From Neopestalotiopsis rosae (Eukaryota > Ascomycota > Sordariomycetes > Amphisphaeriales > Sporocadaceae): a stretch of DNA of 64,000 bases. The notes beneath the pieces were generated by a model, which worked only from the letters and a program-made list of their open reading frames with translations, had not been told where the DNA came from and searched no databases. Made by a program: the position numbers and the translations under genes. The DNA lies in the NCBI GenBank assembly GCA_023078685.1, contig JALGAS010000003.1:3224001-3288000 (forward strand), in the 5' to 3' direction. Below, in pieces: positions 10,551 through 21,258 of this stretch. Position 1 is the stretch's first letter. The number at the start of each line of letters is the position of its first letter.

Positions 10551-12887
10551 TTACGTCCACAACCGACAGGTACCATCGGCTCCAGCGCTTACAATCCACG
10601 GGTGCGTGGGGTGCCAGTCGATATCCATTACACCGAGCTTGTTGGTAATCTTGTGACCCTTGAGCATCTTCAGGGGCACAATGGTGGCGTCCTCCATCAT
10701 GTCATTAACCACCTTGCCGTGGAAGATTTGCAGAGTTCCGTCGTCGGAGGCATCGGCAAACAAGGGGTAGTTGCGGTGGAACTTGACGGCGCGGATGGCC
10801 TCGGGGTGGAAGCGCATGGCCTTGTAAGGTCGGTTGGAAAGTTCCAGATCGTGCCAAAGCAGACGACGATCGTATGAACCAACCACCAGGTTGTCTCCGC
10901 CGGGGTGAATGTCAAACGACGAGATCCATCTGGCACCGGGTTGCAGGGCCTTGACCAGCTCTTGCCGTTGCAAATCGTAGCAGCGGATTGTGCGTTGCGT
11001 AGCGACAAAGAAGAGCGGCCCAGTAGGGTGGAAGGCTGCAGTCTGGGGCAGACCTGGGAGTTTGCGGAAGGGTATTTGGGTGAGGTGTTTCGAGAGGGTG
11101 TGAATGGCGACTGAGCTTCGTTGACCAGACGGGGAAACGGTGGTGAAAAAGTCTCCTCTTCTGTGCCAGTTGATGACCTTGATGGGTGATCGGACAGTAA
11201 CCTTGAGGAGAACTCCTTGATCCTCGAGGCGTGCTCCAGGACGAGCCCACTTTCCAGAGGGTTCTTTTCTGGCACCATTGGCAGTTGTGGGTTGTTTTCC
11301 GTTAGTGGCGTAACCAAAACCAAGATCGAGAACGTCTCTACTGGCTTGGTGAAGTTCAGGGTTGGCGTGTTGAGGGATAATGAGGAAAATGTCCTCGGCA
11401 ACGGCGGCCGAGAGGATAAATGCGTCTCTTCCGGGTCTCCACCTCACAACATCCACGGGTTCGTCACTGTTGAGCTTGATGCTGTCAAGCTGGTGACCAG
11501 TCTGGAGCTCCCACACTCTTACGGTACCATCATCACCTCCACTGGCAATGTATGTACCACTAGGATCAATAGCCACTGATCGGACTCTGCCCTGGTGTCC
11601 AGAGAACTCGACTGATGTTACTGTAGGGAAGGGCTTGAGCTCTTCAGGTCGCGGCAGCTTGGGCAACAGCGACATGGGGTCAATGTTGAGTCTGTTCTTG
11701 CGAATCCTTGGTGCCAAGTAAAGATCCAGACAACGTTCGAATCGCTCCTTGACAAATTGATCGTAACCAGGCACACGGCGTAGTGAGTCGTATTTCTGGG
11801 GAAGATACTCCTTCTCTCGCTCTTCCGGGTCCATCTCCTCCCAAGTCTTCTTCTCGTCCTTTGATGGAAGAAACTCTGGCGGCGGGTTGTAGGACAAGTC
11901 GTATCCGGGTGGTGCCAGCTTGGGCGCAGGAATGTGCATGACATTGGGGGCTTGAGGTTGCTCGTCGGCCCAAATATCGACAATCTGCTCATCCTCCTCG
12001 TCCTCCTCACGTTCCCTCTCCTCTGGCGGCTTGTAAGGGAGAATGCGGCCTTCCTTGATGGCCTTGACAATCTTCATGATTCGCTTTTGCTCGTGCTTGG
12101 AAGGCAAGAATCGACGCTTTGGCTCGGGAGCAGCACTGAGAGGCATGGTCTCCTCAAAGCTGGTGAACCATTCAACAGTGTCCTATAATTGTTAGATGGG
12201 CGTGTACGAGTGCGAGTGTGGCTGTCTTACAGGGTAAGGATCGTAACCCTCTGGCACCTCATTCATTTGAACGCGGCGCAGCAGCTCCAGTTCATCTTGG
12301 CTCAGGTTTAATGGCTTTCCGGTCTGGGGATCGGTGAGACCAGTCCATCCCTTGGGCACCTCAATCGTATCCAGCAAAGCATCCAATGCTTCACCAGTGG
12401 CAGGGCGCATAATACGCTTGCCATTAATGTCGTAACCAATATGGGGGTATGAGTCGTAAAAGGAAAGCGGAATGTTGCCGATAGTGTTGGCGGGCTCATT
12501 TGCATCCGTATCGTCCGAGTCGTAGACGGGGTCAATCTCTTCATAGACAAATCTCGTGCCTCCATTTGCATCCGTCTCGACTCGGTATTGAGGTCCTTCA
12601 TCTTCGTTGGTGCCTTTGCCATTGACAATAGCAGCCTTGTCGGCTACTTGCTCCTCGTCTGAAGGGATATCGTCGCTTTCCAAAGCCTCGTCCTCGTCCT
12701 CATCTTCATCCTCGTCGAGCTCCTCATCTTCATCGGCTTCATCGTCGCCCTCGCTGCTCTCGTCAGAGTCTTCCGAGAGTACACCTTCGAGCAGTCCGTC
12801 GCCAAATTCGTCGTCGGAGTGGGCAGCGACGTCGGGGATCTCGACAATCGAAGCCTTGCGCTTCAAAGTCGCCTTCTTTCCAGCCAT
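10551..12887 (-). CDS. ERB1: Ribosome biogenesis protein ERB1 (BOP1 homolog)
   Basis: Two exons, 12887-12231 and 12182-10551, joined across a 48-nt intron (GTAAGA..TATAG); 762 residues. The N-terminus is a long acidic tract (about residues 25-95, Asp/Glu runs). Then comes the BOP1 N-terminal domain, including the [11 protein letters not shown] segment at the exon junction, a basic segment ([13 protein letters not shown]), and a C-terminal WD40 propeller with repeats such as [20 protein letters not shown] and a final [11 protein letters not shown]. Length and order match the ERB1 family, which in yeast forms a complex with NOP7 and YTM1 in the nucleolus for 27S pre-rRNA processing and 60S assembly. 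It is unusual only in the very long acidic run. Start is the first ATG, ahead of [13 protein letters not shown]. Confidence 0.97.
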
Positions 12888-13622
12888 TTTGAAAAATGTT
12901 GCGACAACAATTCGTCTGGTTGCGCTGGTGTCGAATGCGACGTGCTAGTAGAGCCTCGAACTTTTTTCTCGACTTTTAGGTGGGGCCAATGTTTCTGCCA
13001 TTTGCCGAGCTCTGGAAATCTTGACCGCCTGCCAGATACGCGATCACTATATGGAGGGGCTGCCTGGTGGACAACACTTTTACTTTCTATTGACTTCTCG
13101 TTTACTTTTCATTCATAAGGTTGTTTTTTCTAAATCTCATTTTTGAGAGGAAATATTACACGTCATCGATTGCTGTATTCGAGAACGTTGCGAGCAGCCG
13201 GTACCCTGCAGCGCTCGATCGGCTCATTTGCGAATAGTGATGCTAATGATCAAGTATAATCATGGCAAAACGACACATGGCCAGAGATAGAGACGGATCC
13301 GATCAATCTACAATGAGTCGATAGTACAGTGCCATACTAGCTTCATTCATTTCAACTGTCCAGGCCAATTTCTTGACCATGCCTCCCTCCAATAGGACCA
13401 ATCATGTGAGCCGATTTTCTGGCCAGTCAGAGTCGCTGATTGTCGAGGCTCTTGCATGAGGCACGAGGGGCAATGAGATGTGTCTCTGTCATACGGGGCT
13501 TATCACTGCTCCGCCACAGCGCGTAGCGGACACATAAGACAGCAAACTCCCAGCCTCGCTGGTGATGAGAGTCGACCACGATATGAACTGTGACTTCAGT
13601 GCAACTACTGGCCACACAAAGC
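12888..13622. other. Divergent intergenic region between ERB1 and the NACHT gene
   Basis: About 730 bp carrying both promoters. No clear TATA box or shared element was seen, and no gene is supported. Confidence 0.5.
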
Positions 13623-16600
13623 ATGGAGCCGATCACAGCCCTTGCGTTTGCTGGGAATGTGCTTCAATTCGTCGAGTTTGCCTTTAAAATTTCCCGCGCA
13701 GGCCAAGCATTCTATCGCTCTGAATATGGTGTGGAGGACGGCCTTGAGCTCGAAAACGTCTACGAGAAGTTGCAGACTCTGAGTGGCCAGTTGAGCTTGA
13801 CAATCAACAATGGCATGTCCAAGGAGGAGAGGGCCGTAGCTGAGCTCGGTGATTCATGCCGAGTTGAGTGCGATCATCTGCTCCGGATTATTCAGAAGTC
13901 GCGATCTCAGGGTCAAAAATGGAAGAGCTTTCGATCAGCCGTGAAATATGTGTGGAAAGAAAAGCAGGAAATCGAGGCATTGCAACTGCGTTTGCGTGAT
14001 AAGCAACAAACCTTGAATCTGTACATCTCTTCAATCACAAGGTACCTTCTTACAAATCTGTAACTCTTAATATGTTGCTTATGATTATAGAAAAACTCTA
14101 CAAAGACTTGATGGCGATTTCGAAAGATTGTTGGAGCTTAATGAAAAGAACAAGGCAGACCATAGGATACGTCTCGATGAAATTTGTCGCTCGCTAGATC
14201 ATATCAAAGACATGCTTGCTTCAACCCATCAAGTCACCCAGCCTTTGTCGGTATCAGATGTCGAAGAGCTTTCTTTTCATCTCTCAAAAGTGTCTTTATC
14301 GGAAAGGGATATTGCAAAAGAGCAGGCAATTCTTTATAGCTTGGACTACGATAGAAGACCCGCGCGGTATGAGGCTATCTCCGAAGCCCATAGAAGAACA
14401 TTCAATTGGTTATTTGACGATGCTGAGCGCAAAGCCCTTGGATTGGAAAAGTTCTTTGATTGGATGAAGACCTCGGGAGAAGTCTTTTGGATTTCTGGCA
14501 AACCAGGCGTAAGTGCAACATACGCCACTCGGTGCTTGGTGAAATGGGACGTCTTTTCCCGGTCAAATACTAATGATTTATGAAGAGCGGCAAGTCAACG
14601 TTCATGAAACTCGTGGCTGATCATGAGAAGATAATGAAAGCAGTGTCGCTATGGGCAAGCCCCGATGAAGTGATCATCGCTAGCCACTATTTTTGGAAAG
14701 CAGGCGATTCCATGCAAAGGTCTCAGGCGGGCTTTCTTCGAGGACTTTTATACGATATTCTACGACAGAGACCACATATTACCCGGGCTATTTGCGGTGG
14801 ACAATGGAGCGCATCCGTACCAAATGCTCATTTGCGATCATGGACATTAAAGGATTTGCAGCAGAGCTTTGATGCTCTTTCCACCAGCAATTCGCTGAGA
14901 CTCAAGATTGTGTTATTTGTGGACGGGCTTGATGAATACGAGGGCGATCATGTTGACTTATGTCTATTCCTCAAGGATCTAGCCAGGAACTCCTCAAACA
15001 TCAAGATATGTGCAGCAAGTCGGCCAGAGAATGCATTTGAGGACAGTTTTGGGTCAAATATCCCACACAGAATCAACATCCACGATTTGACACGCAACGA
15101 CATTCTGCGGTATTCTCAAAGCCGCTTGACCGAGCACCCACGGTGGACCCAGATCATCAAGGAGTCCCAGGATTTACAGACAACGTGTCAGGACATTGCC
15201 AACAGAGCTCGAGGAGTTTTTCTTTGGGTCAAACTTGTGACACAATCTCTGAGAGACGGAATGACAGATTATAATACTGTAGACGAAATGAAAAGTCGTC
15301 TCGACAGTCTGCCTTCCGATATGGAGTCTCTTTACAGGCACCTGTTGTTGTCCGTGGATCCACAATATCATCAGAAGATGGCAGAGACATTGCTGATGAA
15401 GTCAGATATGACAAGTCATCAGTGGTGGGAAGTCTTTGCAATGCATGAGGAATCTTATAAAGACGATCGATATGCACTTAAACTGGCACCTCCAACCGTC
15501 AGTGTATATGCATGGGAGTCTGTCAGCAAAGATGTTCAAGATGCTTCGGAAAGGACAATCCTGAGCCGTAGAATCATGAGTCGATGTCGAGGAATTCTTG
15601 AAGTTCACAACGAAGATATTGAATGGATCCATCGGACCGCTCACGACTTTGTCAAGACCAGCGAGATGCGAAACTATCTCAAAGAGAAATGCCGACCAAA
15701 TTTTGATGCTGCGATTGCTGAACTTGGAGCTCGTGTTGCTTGCATCATCACGATAGATGGGATACCTTCTGACTTACACCGCCTGCGGATGGCTTCTCTT
15801 CTTGCTCAAAACAGATCGAGCCTCTTAAACTTTTTTTCGAATCTCACTCGCCGAGTCTGGGACTCTTCAGGCGCTTTACTCCTCGACATAGCAAATGAAC
15901 AAGAGGCGTTCAAGTTGTTGGATCGCCTCGCTCAGAAGCTGTTGCCTTGTACGGACTGCACGGGCGGTGAGATTTCGTCGGTCTTGTACCAATACGTTCC
16001 CACATTGAGCCCTTTTCGCTGGCGTCATCATCGCTTAACTCGACCTATTGATTCTGGACTCGTGCCAGAGTTCGTGCTAGCTCACTCTCCACGCTATAGT
16101 TTGCACAAGTTGAGAATAAATTCTCGATATTTTCGGTCATCCATCATTCCAGCTTTGCAATTCCCTCTTCAGCAGAGGGCAATTCATGGTGGTGCAGATA
16201 GGACAGAACTTATTCTCGAAATGCTCAAACACGGCTACGAGCTCAATCGCGGATTTCTTTTCGACCACGAATCTATAGCGCATGGCTTTGACCGTAAGTC
16301 CGAAGATTTCGAGTGTGACGACCAGCTTCACTATGTGAAAACCCCATGGATATCTTACATCGAGAGCATTAGCTTGTCGTCGGCCTACGTTCCAAGTCGG
16401 CTAATCGAGGAAATACTTCATCAGTATATGTGGCAGTATTGTGATATCTCTACTGAAGATCTGTTTGGCAGTCAGTTACTGGCTCAAACCAAGCGTCGAC
16501 TGAATCGATTCAAGCAAGACTTGAGCAGTGGCTTTCTGTTTACACTATTGCAACATGGCGCAGATCCGAACGCTCAGTCCACGCCCTTTACCACGGCATG

Positions 16601-17084
16601 GACAAGTTTTGTTTGCGCAGGAATAACGCAGCCCGAGCTACTTCAAGCTAAAGACGCCTATCTCATAGCACTCGATGGATTCCTTCAAAATGGGACTGAT
16701 CTTGGAGCTTCTACCATTGGTTTGACACTCGATCCCGGAAGCACATGCACGCGCTTGCCATGGAAGATGATTACAGGCTGGGAAATGTTTTGCGAGCATC
16801 TGGAACATGAAACACTCAAGCATGAAGACGAGAAGATGACCCCTTTCATTGCAAAGATTGCGACGCGGATGATCAAGTATGCAGTAGATACTCAGTGGCC
16901 GCTCGGAAGGCTACCCGAGATCTTAGCAAAAGTATTTCCTGACGATTTGCGGATTCCAATGATGCAGCTTACAGAGCAGGGAAGTGGACAGTCTAGGAAA
17001 CGAGGCGCTGAATATTCGCCAGACATGGATCACCAGCGGAAGCAACCGAGGATCGAGGATGTTACTGAAATTGACGAAGTATAA
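13623..17084 (+). CDS. NACHT-domain STAND protein with HeLo-like N-terminus
   Basis: Three exons: 13623-14041, 14091-14508, 14586-17084; 1111 residues. The N-terminus (MEPITALAFAGNVLQFVEF...) matches the pattern of the fungal HeLo-like/STAND N-terminal domain. The NTPase follows: Walker A GKPGSGKST at residues 276-284, Walker B LFVDGLDEY near 389-397, and a sensor-like ASRPE. The segment after it (HDLTRNDI.., FLWVKLVTQSL.., LPSDMESLYRHLL) is typical of these proteins. No ankyrin, WD40 or TPR repeats are visible in the last 500 residues; it ends with a basic, nuclear-signal-like KRG/RKQPR stretch. Such proteins act as intracellular sensors in fungal non-self recognition and cell death; the ligand is unknown. 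The second intron falls inside Walker A. An alternative ATG 33 nt upstream is less like the family start. Confidence 0.9.
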
Positions 17085-17175
17085 CTAGGGATGGTCAGAG
17101 GCGTTCGATTATGGCTTTACTGTACTTTGTTTTCCTAGGATTAAGGAACTTCAGTATATACCAATGAACCTTCTT

Positions 17176-18573
17176 CTAAGAAATCCACAATCCTCCCTCC
17201 CCGACCTCTCTCAGACGACCGATTTCTACCCAGACCGGACAGTGATCACTAGGACCTCGATCCCTCGGACTGTCGTAGATACCGGTGATCATAGTATAAT
17301 CCTCAAGAGACCGCGAGGCGATGATCAAGTCGACCCGATCACAGCTCGAACCCCAGGGCACTCCGCGTGGGTGGTAGCTAAACCTCTGCTCAAAGCCGTG
17401 CGTGTTCCTGAATGTGTCGAAGCCGTTCAATGCCTGAATCTCGCCTGCCGCGGCCAGCCTCTTGTCGTAACCGTTATAAGCCGCTTTGGACCGGCCCATG
17501 TCGAGGTCTTTTCCGCCGAAAAACTTTGCGGCGAAGTCATGTCTGTTCAGCACATGCTGATGTGGTATTTTTCGTAGTTTCGGGTGACCGTCCAGCCCGG
17601 ACCATGCCACGTTCAAATCACCAGCAATGATGACATGGAATCCCTTGGCTTCTAGACTCTTGGCCTCGATGAGAAGCTCCGAGTGTACGGCTAGTTTACG
17701 ATCGTGACGTGTTCCCGCTTCGTCACCTGTATGTGTAGACCGATACGGGTTCGAGGTTCCGTTGACTGCGTAGATGTTAATGATGGCAAACTTGGGTTTG
17801 GCCACGTCTTGTGCTGCTTTGTCGGCATCGGTGTTGGTATTTGCTGGTATTGGCTCAGAGTCTATTGCCATTGGTAGAGAAATTGGCCTAGTCTCAATGA
17901 TTTGTATCCGTCCTTCTCTGTCCCATGATACGTCCCTAACTTCTTGCACGGCTTTCGACGAAAAGTCTTTTCTGACAATCGTCGCAACACCATAGACTTT
18001 GCCTCCAAATCCTTTGGCGTTATAAGGGTCTGCTGGTAGATTGAAGTGAACCGTGTATTCAGGACCACCGTCGAGAAGCGAATCTGTACTTCTCCCAGAC
18101 TGCACCAACTGGTCAGACTTTACTGGATCATTCACGGCCTGTCGAACCGCATCCATGGCCTTTGAATCGCCCGGTTTAATCTTGACCTCCTGAAGAAGGA
18201 GTAAATGAGGCCAATCATACCGTTTAAGAATCAACCGCAGCGAAGCCGGTCCTTCTTTCATAGGATCTTCTTTGCCATCTTTTACTTCTTCAGCTTCACC
18301 ATTCTCGCTTTCACTGGTGGAACTACCACTACGCTGTCTTTTACGCTTGCCAGTGATCGTCTTTGGCTTGAAAAAGGATTCGATGCTTCTCTGAAGATAT
18401 TGCTGTACGAAGGGCTCGATTCCATTGACGTTCCAGGAGAATATGCGTAATGTTCCCGGAGTCGGCGGACTGATGGGCGTACAGTCTGGTATGGTCGGAA
18501 TTTCAACTTGCTCCGGAGGCGGCCGTCCAACGCTCCGCCTTTTGAGAGGTGGAGGGGAGATGTCTTCTCTCAT
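17176..18573 (-). CDS. ExoIII/APE-type AP endonuclease (DNA lyase), EEP superfamily
   Basis: A single exon of 465 residues. Motifs of the endonuclease-exonuclease-phosphatase fold occur in order: FSWNVNGI (residues 45-52), LLLLQEVK with metal-binding Glu129, INIYAVNG (265-272), GDLNVAW near 318-324, and the terminal SDHCPVW near 445. This family cuts DNA 5' to abasic sites in base-excision repair. The N-terminus has a Pro-rich segment with PPPLKRR that could be a nuclear signal. A charged insertion (about residues 68-110, KRKRQRSGSS then Glu-rich) separates the first two motifs. The C-terminal GRF zinc finger typical of Apn2 is missing, so this is a short ExoIII-like form. It converges with the NACHT gene, the stop codons being about 90 bp apart. 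Confidence 0.9.
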   Translation of the reverse strand: MREDISPPPLKRRSVGRPPPEQVEIPTIPDCTPISPPTPGTLRIFSWNVNGIEPFVQQYLQRSIESFFKPKTITGKRKRQRSGSSTSESENGEAEEVKDGKEDPMKEGPASLRLILKRYDWPHLLLLQEVKIKPGDSKAMDAVRQAVNDPVKSDQLVQSGRSTDSLLDGGPEYTVHFNLPADPYNAKGFGGKVYGVATIVRKDFSSKAVQEVRDVSWDREGRIQIIETRPISLPMAIDSEPIPANTNTDADKAAQDVAKPKFAIINIYAVNGTSNPYRSTHTGDEAGTRHDRKLAVHSELLIEAKSLEAKGFHVIIAGDLNVAWSGLDGHPKLRKIPHQHVLNRHDFAAKFFGGKDLDMGRSKAAYNGYDKRLAAAGEIQALNGFDTFRNTHGFEQRFSYHPRGVPWGSSCDRVDLIIASRSLEDYTMITGIYDSPRDRGPSDHCPVWVEIGRLREVGEGGLWIS

Positions 18574-19232
18574 GTTTCAGCCCTTTGCATTGCAGAAGTC
18601 ATATGAGGGTCCGTCAACGTTGGTGCGTTCTATTGAATTAGATAGCGTAGCTTGCTAATTGACGTCATACACTACTTTATACTCTTGAGCCATCAATCCC
18701 AAGAACAATCGGTATAGGATGGAAAACAAGTCTCCTGGCTTCCTAGATACACCATATTCCTATTAATCTACAAGCCTGGAATGCATCACTCCGGATTTTC
18801 TTTTGCCAACAATCAGAATAGGTTTTCTGTCGCTACCGGGTACAATAACGGCAACCATACAGCATAGAACAGATTATATCCCGTTTGAGCAGTACTTTAC
18901 TATAATTTGAAAACTATTTCCCTTTGATTATAACCATATAATAACGTGAATGAAGCAATCTACGAAATCGGAACGAACACCGGGATAAATCCGAATACAG
19001 AGGAGCTCCGCCGGATGCTTGCCGTAGCGTCATGCCGGCTAGGGCGGGGAGATCCGAACGCCCGGCAATGTGGGGTCAGCCGATGGCGCAAGAGACTTGA
19101 ATTTATGCAGAGTTCGGAGGATTCAACGTGTCGCGCTTCAATCATCAGAGTTCTGTATTATAAAGTTTTGCGCTCAATCTTGTTGAGTTGTTACTCTTCA
19201 TTGTTCAAAAGACCTGTACACTCCACGACGCC
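18574..19232. other. Divergent promoter region, AP endonuclease / FAH-family gene
   Basis: About 660 bp, AT-rich in the middle (18890-18950). No ORF or repeat is supported. Confidence 0.5.
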
Positions 19233-20306
19233 ATGCCTTCTTTCTCGGTAAGTGATCCCCGACGCGGACTTCGGACTTAAGACTCACCATCGCGGATAGC
19301 GCCTCGTTCGCTTCCTCGCCAAGGACGGCAAGGTATACTATGGCGATGCTATTCTGCCTCGCGGCGTGACGGACATTGCAAAGACCAAGCAGGCGCGCAT
19401 CTTGTCCGGCGACATCTTTGGCAAGCATGAAGTGACGGACCAGGTAGCCGACGTACGGCTGCTGTTGGCGCCCCTTGCCCTCGAGGACGTCAGGACGGTC
19501 AGATGCTTGGGACTGAACTATGAGCAGCACGCTCACGAGGTAATATGTTGAGCGAGTAGAAGATGATCAGTTCTGACCAATCATAGTCGAAAATGCCCAT
19601 TCCCAAATATCCTGTGCTATTCGTAAGTATACATTGATCTTTCCACGATCCTCACATACTCACCGTCAACAGTACAAGCCAGTTACCTCTCTCGCAGGTC
19701 CTACCGACCCGATTCCAGTCCACAAGGTAGCTCAGGAGCAGCCCGGTCTGGACTACGAGTGCGAGTTGGTGGCCATCATTGGCAAGCGCTGCTCGGACGT
19801 GTCCGAATCCGAGGCTCTAAACTACGTCCTCGGCTACGCCATTGGCAATGATGTATCGCACCGTGACTGGCAAATCCAGCGCGGAGGCGGTCAGTGGTCT
19901 CTCGGCAAGGGCTTTGACGGCTGGGCTCCCTACGGCCCGGGTATCGTGTCCAGCGACATCATCAAGGACCCCCAGACCCTGAGAATCTCTACCAAGCTGA
20001 ATGGCAAAACTGTTCAGGTGGGTTGCATGCTTTCTGACAAGAGCATATTATGCTGATACATGATTATAGGACTCTACTACTGCCGACCAGATCTTCAATG
20101 TCAAGCAGACCATTAGCTTCCTCAGCAAGGGAACTACTTTGCTTCCTGGTGATCTCATTTTCACCGGCACGCCATCTGGAGTCGGCATGGGCCGTGACCC
20201 CAAGTTATGGCTCAAGGACGGCGACGTTGTCGAGGTTTCTCTCGAGGGCGTTGGATCGTGTATTAACAAGGTCGAATTCGCAAAGGCCGAAACTGCCAAG
20301 TTGTAA
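19233..20306 (+). CDS. Fumarylacetoacetase (FAH) family hydrolase/tautomerase
   Basis: Five exons: 19233-19247 (only 15 nt, MPSFS), 19300-19539, 19587-19622, 19673-20017, 20070-20306; 290 residues. All introns are 47-53 nt with GT..AG ends. The spliced protein has the FAH C-terminal fold: CLGLNYEQHAHE, the metal-binding YECELVAIIGK (Glu-x-Glu), DVSHRDWQ, the GKGFDGWAPYGP loop, and GTPSGVGMG near the end. Size and motifs fit the FAHD-type subgroup (acylpyruvase, oxaloacetate tautomerase or decarboxylase) rather than the full tyrosine-pathway enzyme. No targeting peptide is obvious. The substrate is not determinable; no pathway partner sits next to it. Confidence 0.93.
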
Positions 20307-21258
20307 GATATTTTGAGGGGTTATACATGAGAATTTTGGATTTCTAGTAGCATAAGTCAATTACGTTCCTCTTCCAATCTTACTTTTGCTGGATCCGATA
20401 AATCGGGCCATTTCGGTTTGGTGTAACGAGAAAGCTTATAAGTCTGTACGGTAATAAACTACCGATTCTGAATCAACGGCCGGGAATACACATCTGCCCC
20501 ACAACCAAGAATATTTCCATGTTGATGGAATCGATTATGCACATCATCTGGAACAAATGTTTGAAAGTTGGAGATCCAGTCGCTTCCCAAGGCAGAAACA
20601 CACCCTAAATTGTGGCTTATACGCAGGGAACGCCTAACGGGGCATCTCATTGGTGCATAATGGAATGCGCCAAGCTCCCGATCAGGGGGCTAAAGCTGTG
20701 CTAGCCTCAGCCGCACCTAATCTGCCCTGTCGTCAGTTAAATGTCATGATCATGTCCCGTTACCCGATCCTCTGACTCAAAGGCACAGTATTCCTCGGTG
20801 ACGGAAGTGGTTCGTTAATTCCACCCAATGTTCTAGGATGGACACTGCCGCCATGCAGTTGAGCCACCTGTTTGTATGTAAATTCAAGCCTCGAACAAGA
20901 TGTGGATGCCCCGTAGAACGCCCATCATCGTCGGTCACTTGTTAGGTATAGGCTGATTCCTTTGCTTAGGTTCTAAACACAATGGATCAAGGTGTCAAGT
21001 GGCAGGGACTCGGCGTCCCATGTGGCCCACTCCTATTGGCAGTTTTGGTATAGCCTCTTGAGTTACTACCCATCATGTGGATAATCCTATGCATAGCCGT
21101 CGTTGTTGTATAGAGTGTAGACAATCCTATGCCAAAAGCTGGGCCTGAAATGAGTGAATGCTGGTCTCTGTATAATTATGTCCGTTGCCGTTCTCTCGCG
21201 ACCTTCTCACCAACATCCTTATAGTTGTACTTTTATTTCATCAAATACTCTAATCAAG
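20307..21258. other. Intergenic, 950 bp, upstream of the RBR ligase gene
   Basis: Nothing coding is supported. The decamer AATCCTATGC occurs twice near 21080-21130. A TATA-like TATAATTA at 21171-21178 precedes the RBR start by about 80 bp. Confidence 0.45.

Noticed and set aside
12607..12948. Poly-Ser plus-strand ORF
   Set aside because: Antisense of the Asp/Glu tract of ERB1.
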